Shown here: positions 22,218 to 30,334 of the stretch, piece after piece
How the letters are laid out: each line of letters begins with the position of its first letter
Position numbering within the stretch: position 1 is the first letter of the stretch
Origin: Duganella sp. 1224
Lineage (GTDB): Bacteria > Pseudomonadota > Gammaproteobacteria > Burkholderiales > Burkholderiaceae_D
Length of the DNA stretch: 64,000 bases
Assembly: GCF_013408245.1 (NCBI RefSeq)
Contig: NZ_JACBYS010000001.1
Location: 2,232,001 to 2,296,000 of the forward strand
Direction: 5' to 3'
Translations under genes and position numbers: made by a program
Notes under the pieces: generated by a model
What the model was told of the DNA's origin: nothing
The model's input: the letters and a program-made list of their open reading frames with translations, nothing else
Databases searched by the model: none

Positions 22218-23576
22218 TTAATACCGGTCGTCGAACGCGAAAATCGGCTTGCGCGACTTCCAGGCGCCGTTGGTAAAGTCCGGGAAATCCAGCGTCTGGA
22301 AGTTCTGGGCGATGGACTGCTCGGACAGCGGCGTAATGGCGCTCCACGTCACCGCATCGTAGATATCGATCGGCATCGGTGCCTCGGCCTTCAGCGCCTC
22401 CACAAACGCGTGGATGACGAAGAAGTCCATGCCGCCATGGCCGGCGCCCTCCGCCTGCTTCTCGTACTTGCGCCACAGCGGATGGTCATACTTGTCCTGC
22501 CACGGCTTGAAGTCGTCCCACTGGTGCGGCTTGCTCTTGCCCTCGATATGGATCGAATGGTTTACATCCATCCACAAGCCATCGGTGCCCTGCACGCGGA
22601 AGCCCAGCGAATAAGGACGCGGCAGCGAGGTGTCATGCTGCAGCAGGATGGTCTCGCCGTTCTCGCACGCCAGCGTGGTGGTCACCACGTCGCCCAGCTT
22701 GAAGGTGGTTTTGGCGCTCGGATGATTGGCGCCGCCCTCCTTCAGGATGTAGTCGTGCAGGCCGCGCGCCTTGGTGGCAAAGGAATTGATGCGCGTGAAG
22801 CGGTTGCCGCGATTGATGTTGGTGTACATCGCGCACGGGCCGATGCCGTGGCTCGGATACAGCTCGCCATTGCGCCGCACCGAGTGCTCGGTGCGCCAGC
22901 GCGCCTCCGACCAGCCCTTGGCGCCGTATTCCACGCCGCCGCCATACGGCTTGGCCGGATCACCGCTGTTGAACTTCACCGCGCGCAGATCGTGCTGATA
23001 GCCGCCCTGCAGGTGCACCAGTTCACCGAACACGCCGGCGCGCACCATCTGCAGCACCGCCATCACGTCGCGGCGGAAGCACACGTTCTCCAGCAACATG
23101 TAGGGCGTTTTGGTTTGCAGCTGGGTGTTCAGCACATCCCAGTGGTCTTGCAGCGTGACGCCGGCCACCACCTCGCAGCCGACCGGAATTTTCGCCTGCA
23201 TGGCGGCGATGGCCATCGGCGCGTGCCATTCCCATGGCGTGGCGATGATGACGCCATCCAGCGCGGCGGCGTCCAGCATGCGCTTGTAGGCTTGCGGGTC
23301 GCGGTCCTCGCCGAAGGTCTTCGGCTTGGGTTTGTCGAACTTGGCCACCTGCGCCAGCGCCTTGCCCAGCATGATAGGTTCGATGTCGCACAGCGCCACC
23401 ACTTCCACGTCGTCGCGGCGCAGCAGTTCCTGCAGCAGCACCTGGCCGCGCATGCCGGTGCCGATCATCCCCAGGCGCACCTTCTGGCGCGTAGCCGCGA
23501 AGGCCGGCAGCATCATGGCGCCAGCGAGCGCGGCGCCTGCCGCGATAAAGTCACGTCGGTTCAAAACAGATTTCAT
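22218..23576 (-). CDS. Tat-exported GH109-type Gfo/Idh/MocA enzyme (probable alpha-N-acetylgalactosaminidase)
   Basis: ATG 23576 is chosen because AGAAGGAG stands five bases upstream and a twin-arginine signal (LNRRDFIAAGAALAGA) follows at once. The 452-residue protein has a Gfo/Idh/MocA Rossmann domain (RLGMIGTGMRGQ, VVALCDIEP). Later motifs such as SHGIGPCAMYTNINRGNRF and GHGGMDFF are those I associate with glycoside hydrolase family 109, NAD-dependent enzymes that remove terminal alpha-GalNAc. Export by Tat fits a protein folded with bound NAD. It is the last gene of the TonB-receptor arm opposite an AgaS/AgaA catabolic arm, which supports GalNAc as product. A different Gfo/Idh/MocA oxidoreductase role cannot be excluded. 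Confidence 0.75.
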   Translation of the reverse strand: MKSVLNRRDFIAAGAALAGAMMLPAFAATRQKVRLGMIGTGMRGQVLLQELLRRDDVEVVALCDIEPIMLGKALAQVAKFDKPKPKTFGEDRDPQAYKRMLDAAALDGVIIATPWEWHAPMAIAAMQAKIPVGCEVVAGVTLQDHWDVLNTQLQTKTPYMLLENVCFRRDVMAVLQMVRAGVFGELVHLQGGYQHDLRAVKFNSGDPAKPYGGGVEYGAKGWSEARWRTEHSVRRNGELYPSHGIGPCAMYTNINRGNRFTRINSFATKARGLHDYILKEGGANHPSAKTTFKLGDVVTTTLACENGETILLQHDTSLPRPYSLGFRVQGTDGLWMDVNHSIHIEGKSKPHQWDDFKPWQDKYDHPLWRKYEKQAEGAGHGGMDFFVIHAFVEALKAEAPMPIDIYDAVTWSAITPLSEQSIAQNFQTLDFPDFTNGAWKSRKPIFAFDDRY

Positions 23577-23593
23577 GTTGCTCCTTCTTATAG

Positions 23594-24931
23594 TCACTGC
23601 GGCAGGCTGTTTACGTCCACCGTCGGTTGCTGGCCGCTGGCCGGCCGGGTAAAGCTTTGATTGACCGGTACGTAATCGGCAAAGAAGCCCCCGTTACGCA
23701 GGTAGAACCGGCCGCTGTCCAAACCGCCCGCATAGTCCATGCGCTGCGCGTTGGTCACGGTGGCGTCGCCGGTGAGGCGGCCCGTGGTCACTTCCGACCA
23801 CGTGCCGTTGGCGTTGCGCGCCCACTGGTTGCCGTACAAGACGCGGCGGCCAGTATAGCCGTTGGTATCGATGAAATTCTCCAGGAACGAGTGATTCCCG
23901 GTCAGATAAGTGCTGGTGGCGGGCCGCTTCCAGGTGGCGATGTAGCGCCAGGCGCCCGCCTCCGGTGCATAGAACCACGCCGAGAAATTGGTGGCGCCGG
24001 CGCCGTCCGGCGTGGCGCGGGTGATGAAGCGGTAGGTGGTACCGGCCTGCCAACTGTACAGCAGGTAGGCTTGGCCGCCGGTGCCCTCGCCGCCAAAGCC
24101 GTTGTCCACCACGCCCGCGCCCTTGCTCACCAGCGTGGTCTTGGCGCCGCTGTCGGCGTCCCACACCGAGAACAGCACCCGGCGCTCGGTGGCGGAATTG
24201 ACCTGGATGCCAAAGTAACCGCCGCTGAAGCCATTCGCCATGAAGTAAGAACCGACCGGGTCCTGCCCGGTGGGGATGGTCATCTCGTTGTAAAAGTACT
24301 CGGTGTTGGCCGGCGTGGTGTAGCCCATGTGGACCGACGGGCCACGGCGCGACCAGTAGTAATTGGCGGCGTCGCTGGCGTAATTCAGCGTGGACGCGGT
24401 GGTCACCTTCAGCGCCGAGACGTCGCCGAAGTAGCCGCCGTCCTTGCTGACGCCCTGCAAGTCCACCTTCACATAGCCCGGCGCCGCCACGTTGACCGTG
24501 CCGACCGCGTAGGTCTTGGTCGCGGTGCCGGCCAGCGCCACGGTGAACGGCGTGCCATTGACCGTCACGCGGATGGTGCTGTTATTGCTGCCGGCCAGCC
24601 GCGCGTCCAGGCCCAGCGTCACCGAGCCGGCCGAGGCCACGCGGAAGTAGGCGCTGGTGACCGTGCTGGCGTTATTCCAGTTGGCCAGGCCGTTGTCGTT
24701 GATGACCTCCGCCGCCCCGGCCGGCGCCGACGTGATGAAGGCGTTGCCGGCCAGCGCCACCGTGGCCGTGCTGGCCGCCGCCGGCGTGGCCGGTTCGGCC
24801 GACGTGGCCGACGCCGACGGCGCGGCCGCCAGCGCCTGCGCCATCGGCGTGCCGTTGCCGGCGCCCTCGCCGCCGCAAGCGGCCAGGAACAGTACTGCCG
24901 AATACAGGAATGTGCGTCGCTGTTTCATCAT
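23594..24931 (-). CDS. DUF5077/DUF3472-type lipoprotein
   Basis: The 445-residue protein starts with a lipoprotein signal (LFLAACGG) and an Ala/Pro/Thr/Ser-rich linker. An N-terminal beta domain (about residues 58-175) resembles DUF5077, with the motif VTLGLDARLAGSNNSTIRVT. A second domain (about 180-430) follows, with YYWSRRGPSVHMGY, GYFGIQVNS and RRVLFSVWD, typical of DUF3472. These domain pairs occur on outer-surface proteins of glycan-degrading bacteria; no catalytic activity is established. It lies 11 bases from the TonB receptor and 17 bases from the GH109-like gene, so the three form an operon and probably act on the same glycan. Two adjacent ATGs follow GGAGGAG. Confidence 0.8.
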   Translation of the reverse strand: MMKQRRTFLYSAVLFLAACGGEGAGNGTPMAQALAAAPSASATSAEPATPAAASTATVALAGNAFITSAPAGAAEVINDNGLANWNNASTVTSAYFRVASAGSVTLGLDARLAGSNNSTIRVTVNGTPFTVALAGTATKTYAVGTVNVAAPGYVKVDLQGVSKDGGYFGDVSALKVTTASTLNYASDAANYYWSRRGPSVHMGYTTPANTEYFYNEMTIPTGQDPVGSYFMANGFSGGYFGIQVNSATERRVLFSVWDADSGAKTTLVSKGAGVVDNGFGGEGTGGQAYLLYSWQAGTTYRFITRATPDGAGATNFSAWFYAPEAGAWRYIATWKRPATSTYLTGNHSFLENFIDTNGYTGRRVLYGNQWARNANGTWSEVTTGRLTGDATVTNAQRMDYAGGLDSGRFYLRNGGFFADYVPVNQSFTRPASGQQPTVDVNSLPQ

Positions 24932-24942
24932 CTCTCCTCCTC

Positions 24943-27900
24943 TCAGAATTCATATTCCGCGGTCAGGCGCACGGAGCGCGGCGACGTGCGGCTGGCCACT
25001 TGCAGGTAGTTCTTGGAAATGGCGCCGCCGTCTTCGCGCGTCTCGTTGTAGCGCTGCACGCTCTGGCGGTCGAACACATTGAACACGTCCACCTTCAGGC
25101 TCAGGCCCTTGGCAAAACGCGGCTGGTAGGCCAGGTTCAGGTCTAACTGCGCCTGCCATGGCAAGCGTCCCTGGCTGCCGCGCGGCGCCGGCACGCCATT
25201 GCAGTAGAAGTAGGCCGCCCCGTAATCGTTCTCCCACTTCAGGTTCGCCGGCAGCTCGCCGATGCAGTTGCGCGGCGCGCCCGAGGTCAGATTCAGGTTG
25301 CCGCCGACGGTCCATTCAGGCGTAGCCTGGAAGTAGCCGTAGGCCTTGATCGAGTGGCGATGGTCGCCCGGCAGGTAGCCGTAGGCGTTGTACATCAGTT
25401 CCTTATGATCGTCGCTGACGGTCAGGCCCACATCGCCACCGCCGATGGTGTCGGTCTGGCCTTCCATATTGCCCTTCAATGCGGACAGCGTGTAGGTCAG
25501 CTTGCCGTACCAGCCGTTGCTGAACGGGTGCTCGATGAAGAAGTTCAGCGCCTTGTAGGTGCGGTCCGGCTTTGGCGTGCCCCACTCGGCCGCCGAAATA
25601 TCCACGCGGCGCAGGCCATGGCCGTCGGCGAAGTCGATCCACAGCGCGTTGTCGCGGCCCGGATTGATGATGGCGCACTGGAAGCCGCCCCAGTTGGCGG
25701 TGCTGACGTTGTTGCGCGCCGCCCAGGCGTCGATCGGGCGCTGGTCGCAGGTATCGTCGTTGGTATCGTTCATGCGGCGATACAGCCCGCTGACGCCCAC
25801 CACCAGCTGCTTGCTCAGCGCCTTCTCGAAGCCCAGCGACAGCTCGTCCTGCGACAGCGGCTTGAGGCCGATGGCGGTCACCTCGCGCGCATCGCGGCTC
25901 TGGCCATACGCGTTGTTGGCGGAATATGGCTTGCCGATCTGGTGCAGGCCGGTGGGCGCGCCGGTCACCGGATCAACGCCGGTGTAGGTGAACAATTCGC
26001 TGGTCGAGGTGAACGGCGCCGCCATGTTGCTCGACAGGTTGGACGGCACCGGCAAGTGATAGCGGCCGGCGTTGGCGAACAACTTGACCGAGCCGTCGCC
26101 GTGGTAATCCCAGGTGGCGCCCAGGCGCGGCGCCAGCATGTTCCGCTGCGAGATGAAGGCGTCGCCGGTGCTGGTGTAGTTGGTGAACTGCTCGCGCCGC
26201 AGGCCCAGGTCCAGCAACACGCGCGGCGTCACCTGCCAGTGGTCCTGGAGATATTGCGCCGACTGCTCGCTGGTCGGGTTGGCCAGGTTGGAGTACACAT
26301 CACGGCTGACGTAATAGCCCTGGGTGCCGAAGCCGCCGCCTTGCGCCGGCGTTTCAAACGCGCCGTTGATGGCGCGATTGGGATCGGCCGCCTTGCGGTA
26401 GGTCCAGCGGTAGCCGCCGGCCAGCGAGAAGCCGACCTTGGAGTCGACATCGATGCGGTCGATACCGCCGCGCAGCGAGTGCTCGCCGAGACGGTATTCG
26501 ATATCCAGGCGCTTGCCCTTCTGGTTGTCGGCGGACGCCGGATCGACCAGGTTGCCGGTCACGGTCTGCGGCGTGGTGTAGTTCAGCGTGGGCACCTGCA
26601 CCGAGAGGCCGGTGGAGATTTGCGGCAGCGCCGGATTGTAGCCGGCCGGCGAGCGCTCATGGCGGGTGCGCGACTTGCCGTACAAGGCGGTCACCGTCAG
26701 GTTGTCGGTGAGGTAGCCGGTGTACTTGAAGATATCGATGTTGGCGCCGGGCGCCGCCGACGCGCCGCAGCAGTTGGTGGTGGTTTCACCGGCATTGCCC
26801 GGAACATCGTTGTGCGTCCGGGTCGTGTAGTCGTAACCGTAGGCGCGGCTGCTGACGCGCGTGCGGTCATACAGCTTGGTGTACTCCAGGTGATGGTCCT
26901 CTGTGAGGTTGAAGTCCACCTTGATGGTGCCGCGATCCACGGTCGACTCGCTGGTGCTCCAGCCGGTCTTGAGCGCGGTGGCGTTGGACTCCGTGCTGGC
27001 GCCCACGCCTTCCGAATTGGTTTTGGTGCGCTCCAGCGCGACAAAGGCGAACAGCTTGTTCCTGATAATCGGGCCGCTGCCATACAGGCCGGCCACCTTG
27101 CTGGTGCTGGTGTTGTCTTCGTTCCAGTACAGCAGCTTGCCGTCGGTGGCCGGGTTGGCGCCGGTGTTGGGGAAGTAGATGTTTTTAGGCGAACCTTTCA
27201 GGCCGCCCGGAATGGTGGCCAGCTTGCCGCCGAAGTGGAAGTCATTGCCGCCGCTTTTGGTGGTGATGTTCACCACCCCGCCAGTGGAGCGGCCAAACTC
27301 CGCGCCATAGCCGCCGGTCAGCACCTGAAGGTTGGAGATGGCGCCAAACGGCAGTTCCGACGCCCCTACCTGCGTCAGGATATTCGTCACCGGGAAGCCG
27401 TTGACGTAAAACGCGTTCTCCGACTGGCCGGAGCCGCCGATCGACGGCGCGTTGCCATACTGGCTGTTGGTGCCGCGCGCCACGCCGGGCGTCAGTTGCA
27501 CCACGGCCGCCACGTCGTTCGCCACCGGCAGTGTTTTCAGTTCGCGCGCGGTAAACACCACGCCGTTGTTGGTGTTGGAGACGTCGATCGGATTGCGCGC
27601 CGCGCGCACCACCACCGTCTGCCCGTCCGCCTCTTTGGCGCCGAAGTTGACTTCCGTGCCGCTGCCCACCAGCGCCTCCACCTCGCGCGCATCCTGCACC
27701 GCGCCACCGCGCAGCACGCGCAAGGCGTAGCGGCCGGGCGGCATGGAGTTGGCTACGTAGCGGCCCGACGCATCGGGCGTCAGGGTGCGCTGGGCGCCGG
27801 TGGCCAGGTTTTCCAGTACCACGGTGGCGCCGGCCGGCGACGCCACTTCGCCATAAATGGTGGTGGTGGCGTTAGACTGGGCCCACGCCTGATGACCGGC

Positions 27901-27981
27901 GGCGGCCATCGTCAGGCCAATCAGGATGGCCGTCGCCTGGCGGATGGCGTGGTGGCGTGGTTTGAAGCGGCTGTGATGCAT
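24943..27981 (-). CDS. TonB-dependent outer-membrane receptor with carboxypeptidase-like N-terminal domain
   Basis: The start at 27981 gives a signal peptide (ending AWAQS) and a 1012-residue protein; the frame is open further upstream but lacks a ribosome site there. After the signal come a CarboxypepD-regulatory-like beta domain (about residues 30-110, TTIYGEVASPAGATVVLENL), the plug (about 120-240, with GAEFGRSTGGVVNITTKSGG) and a long beta-barrel ending in a terminal aromatic (TAEYEF). This Oar-like architecture is used for large substrates, including glycans. No SusD partner is present. Its promoter region carries CTTTCG palindromes shared with the divergent aga genes, so import of a GalNAc-containing glycan is the likely role. 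Confidence 0.9.
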   Translation of the reverse strand: MHHSRFKPRHHAIRQATAILIGLTMAAAGHQAWAQSNATTTIYGEVASPAGATVVLENLATGAQRTLTPDASGRYVANSMPPGRYALRVLRGGAVQDAREVEALVGSGTEVNFGAKEADGQTVVVRAARNPIDVSNTNNGVVFTARELKTLPVANDVAAVVQLTPGVARGTNSQYGNAPSIGGSGQSENAFYVNGFPVTNILTQVGASELPFGAISNLQVLTGGYGAEFGRSTGGVVNITTKSGGNDFHFGGKLATIPGGLKGSPKNIYFPNTGANPATDGKLLYWNEDNTSTSKVAGLYGSGPIIRNKLFAFVALERTKTNSEGVGASTESNATALKTGWSTSESTVDRGTIKVDFNLTEDHHLEYTKLYDRTRVSSRAYGYDYTTRTHNDVPGNAGETTTNCCGASAAPGANIDIFKYTGYLTDNLTVTALYGKSRTRHERSPAGYNPALPQISTGLSVQVPTLNYTTPQTVTGNLVDPASADNQKGKRLDIEYRLGEHSLRGGIDRIDVDSKVGFSLAGGYRWTYRKAADPNRAINGAFETPAQGGGFGTQGYYVSRDVYSNLANPTSEQSAQYLQDHWQVTPRVLLDLGLRREQFTNYTSTGDAFISQRNMLAPRLGATWDYHGDGSVKLFANAGRYHLPVPSNLSSNMAAPFTSTSELFTYTGVDPVTGAPTGLHQIGKPYSANNAYGQSRDAREVTAIGLKPLSQDELSLGFEKALSKQLVVGVSGLYRRMNDTNDDTCDQRPIDAWAARNNVSTANWGGFQCAIINPGRDNALWIDFADGHGLRRVDISAAEWGTPKPDRTYKALNFFIEHPFSNGWYGKLTYTLSALKGNMEGQTDTIGGGDVGLTVSDDHKELMYNAYGYLPGDHRHSIKAYGYFQATPEWTVGGNLNLTSGAPRNCIGELPANLKWENDYGAAYFYCNGVPAPRGSQGRLPWQAQLDLNLAYQPRFAKGLSLKVDVFNVFDRQSVQRYNETREDGGAISKNYLQVASRTSPRSVRLTAEYEF

Positions 27982-28016
27982 GTCGAACTCTCCCTCGGTG
28001 TTGTGTTTTGTTTGTA

Positions 28017-28269
28017 CTTTCGAAAGACTCTGCACCAACTCTAGGAACAAAAATAATCAAGGTCAATAAAAAGAAAAAATAAATCGAAAATATTTCCTCA
28101 AAATCTTTCGATTAAACCGATCAAGGCGGCATTAACTTTCGATTTCGTCGCGAAAGTGGTACAGGCAAATAAAGTTCTTGCGAACAATATCTTTCTTTTT
28201 ACTTTCGTATTTGACTTTTCGAAAATTAAACCTTACTCTTCATCTGACCTTCACCAGAAAATTCTTTCG
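28017..28269. promoter_or_regulatory. Divergent control region with CTTTCG operator array
   Basis: The AT-rich spacer between the TonB receptor gene and agaS holds repeated CTTTCG elements. CTTTCGAAAG (28017-28026) is a perfect palindrome. AATCGAAA-N16-TTTCGATT spans 28082-28113. ACTTTCG-N9-CGAAAGT spans 28135-28157. ACTTTCG is at 28201-28207, TTTTCGAAAA at 28216-28225, and CTTTCG at 28264-28269 abuts the agaS ATG. A minus promoter TTGACC-N17-TAGAGT (28066-28038) precedes the first palindrome, and a weaker plus promoter TTGACT-N17-TACTCT (28211-28239) encloses the fourth site. Repeated CTTTC-like boxes are usual targets of DeoR-family repressors such as the one at 31712. Confidence 0.75.
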
Positions 28270-29406
28270 ATGACTACCTTATTCCAGCGCACAAGCAATG
28301 ACTGGCGTGACATCGGCGGTTTGGACACCGCGGAAGAAATCGCCCACCAGCCCGCCCTGTGGCGCACACTGGCGGGGCAATTGAGCGCCGGCCGAAGCGA
28401 GCTCGCCGCCTTCCTCGGCGACAGCCTGCGCGATCCGCAAGCGCGGGTGATCCTCACCGGCGCCGGCAGCTCGGCCTATGTGGGCGAGATCATCGCGGAC
28501 GACATCAACGCCGCCTGGCCATGCCAGGTGCGCGCCATCGCCACCACCAGCCTGCTGACACACCCCGCCCTGTATCTGGAAAGCGGCGCGCCGACGCTGC
28601 TGGTGTCGTTCGCCCGCAGCGGCAACAGCCCGGAAAGCAGCGCCGCCGTGCAACTGGTGCGCGACCTGGTACCCGGCGCGCGCTTCCTCAACATCACCTG
28701 CAACGCCGACGGCGACCTGGCACGCCAGGGCGCACAGGACGCCAACACCTTCAACCTGCTGATGCCCGCCGCCAGCTGCGACCGCGGCTTCGCGATGACC
28801 AGCAGCTTCACCTGCATGCTGCTGGCGGCGCTGTGTGCGCTGGATCCCGACTTCCAGCCGCAGCACCTGAACACGCTGGCCGACCTGGGCGAGCAGGCCG
28901 CGGTGCGCTGGGCGCCGGACGTGGCGCAACTGGCGAAGCAGCGCGTGTCGCGCGTGATTTACCTGGGCAGCGGCCCGCTGGAAGCGCTGGCCAAGGAAGC
29001 GGCGCTGAAGATCATGGAGCTGACCGCCGGCAGCGTCATGACGATGGCGAACAGCGCCCTCGGTTTCCGCCACGGCCCCAAGGCGGCCGTCACGCCGGAA
29101 ACGCTGGTGCTGCTGTTCCGCAGCGCCGATCCGCTGTCGCGCCGCTACGAGCAAGACCTGCTACAAGAACTGCGCCGGGACCAGGTGGCCAGCGCGGTGC
29201 TGACCATCGGCGCCGGCGGCGACTTCGCCATCGACACGCCGGCGTGGCCGGATGCCTGGCTGGCGCCTTTGTGGCTGCTGATGGCGCAGCAGTACGCGCT
29301 GCACCAATCGGCGCTGCTGCAACTGCGTCCCGATAATCCCTTCACCGGCGGCATCGTGAACCGCGTAGTGCAAGGCGTCACCATCTATCGTCATGACGAC
29401 CTCTGA
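28270..29406 (+). CDS. agaS: AgaS-type SIS-domain amino-sugar-phosphate deaminase/isomerase
   Basis: The 378-residue protein carries two SIS (sugar isomerase) domains. The first (about residues 45-180) has the phosphate loop VILTGAGSSAYVGE and VSFARSGNSPESSA; the second (about 215-360) has IYLGSGPLEALAKEAALKIMELTAG and FRHGPKA. This is the AgaS pattern: galactosamine-6-phosphate is deaminated and isomerised to tagatose-6-phosphate. GlmS/NagB-like frameshift-free SIS relatives also exist, so the exact sugar is inferred from neighbours (kinase, KbaZ, deacetylase). The start is at 28270; an earlier in-frame start lies in the operator region and lacks a ribosome site. The end overlaps the kinase gene by 14 bases. 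Confidence 0.85.
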   Translation: MTTLFQRTSNDWRDIGGLDTAEEIAHQPALWRTLAGQLSAGRSELAAFLGDSLRDPQARVILTGAGSSAYVGEIIADDINAAWPCQVRAIATTSLLTHPALYLESGAPTLLVSFARSGNSPESSAAVQLVRDLVPGARFLNITCNADGDLARQGAQDANTFNLLMPAASCDRGFAMTSSFTCMLLAALCALDPDFQPQHLNTLADLGEQAAVRWAPDVAQLAKQRVSRVIYLGSGPLEALAKEAALKIMELTAGSVMTMANSALGFRHGPKAAVTPETLVLLFRSADPLSRRYEQDLLQELRRDQVASAVLTIGAGGDFAIDTPAWPDAWLAPLWLLMAQQYALHQSALLQLRPDNPFTGGIVNRVVQGVTIYRHDDL

Positions 29407-30334
29407 ACGCGGCTACCACGGCATCGACATCGGCGGCACCAAGATCGAACTGGTGTCCTTTGCCGATGAAGGCGGCCACCTGCGCGAAGTGCACCGCGAG
29501 CGCATCGCCACGCCCGGCGACGACTTCGCCGCCTTCATCGCCGCCATGCAGGGCCTGACCGGCCGCGCCGATGCCGCGCTGGGCCTGCGCGCGCCGGTCG
29601 GCATCGGCCTGCCCGGCGTGATCGACAGCGCCACCGGCCGCCAGCTCAGCTCCAACGTGCCGGCGCTGAACGGCCGCCAGGTGGTGGAGGCGCTGCATGA
29701 GGCGCTGGTGCGCCCCATCGCCGTCGGCAATGACTGCCAGTGCTTCGCGCTGTCCGAGGCGCAGGGCGGCGCGGCCGAGGGACTGCCGTCGATGTTCGGC
29801 GCCATCCTCGGCACCGGCGCCGGCGGCGGCTTCTGCCTGCACGGCCGCCTGCTGCGCGGCTTGAACGGCGTGGCCGGCGAATGGGGCCACTGGCCGCTGG
29901 CGGCCGCACAACTGGCGCCGCATGGCCTGCCGTTGTACGACTGCCCGTGCGGGCGGCGCGGCTGCCTGGAACGCTATGTCTCCGGTCCGGGCCTGAGCCG
30001 CATGTACCGTCACTTCGGCGGCGGCGACGACACGCCGCTGGCCATCGTCGCTCACGCCCAGGGCGGCTCGGCGCTGGCGCGGCGCGCGCTGGACGTGCAC
30101 CTCGACCTGCTGGGTCACGCGCTGGCCAGCCTGGTGCTGGCGCTCGATCCGCATGCGATCGTGCTGGGCGGCGGCTTGTCGCAACTGGCGCACCTGTACC
30201 AGAAACTGCCGGCGGCCATTGCCCGCCACCTGTTCCCCGGCGTCCGCACGCCGCCCGTGCTGCCGCCCGTGTTTGGCGACGCCGGCGGCGCGCGCGGCGC
30301 CGCCCTCCTCATCCGCCAACAACTGAACGATTGA
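29393..30334 (+). CDS. ROK-family sugar kinase (probable N-acetylgalactosamine/N-acetylhexosamine kinase)
   Basis: The 313-residue protein is a ROK kinase. It has the ATP phosphate motif GIDIGGTKIELV at residues 9-20, GIGLPGVIDSATG near 64-77, the catalytic aspartate in VGNDCQCFAL, GAGGGFCLHGRLL, the ExGH-type GVAGEWGHW and the structural zinc motif CPCGRRGCLE. N-acetylhexosamine kinases of this type phosphorylate the C6 hydroxyl using ATP. Gene context (deacetylase and AgaS) suggests GalNAc as substrate, in the role called AgaK in other proteobacteria. It overlaps agaS by 14 bases and the KbaZ gene by one base (TGATG), so the three are translationally coupled. Confidence 0.88.
   Translation: MTTSERGYHGIDIGGTKIELVSFADEGGHLREVHRERIATPGDDFAAFIAAMQGLTGRADAALGLRAPVGIGLPGVIDSATGRQLSSNVPALNGRQVVEALHEALVRPIAVGNDCQCFALSEAQGGAAEGLPSMFGAILGTGAGGGFCLHGRLLRGLNGVAGEWGHWPLAAAQLAPHGLPLYDCPCGRRGCLERYVSGPGLSRMYRHFGGGDDTPLAIVAHAQGGSALARRALDVHLDLLGHALASLVLALDPHAIVLGGGLSQLAHLYQKLPAAIARHLFPGVRTPPVLPPVFGDAGGARGAALLIRQQLND

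Noticed and set aside
25354..28044. Plus-strand open frame of about 896 codons opposite the TonB receptor gene
   Set aside because: It is an antisense artefact of a receptor gene with full domain structure.
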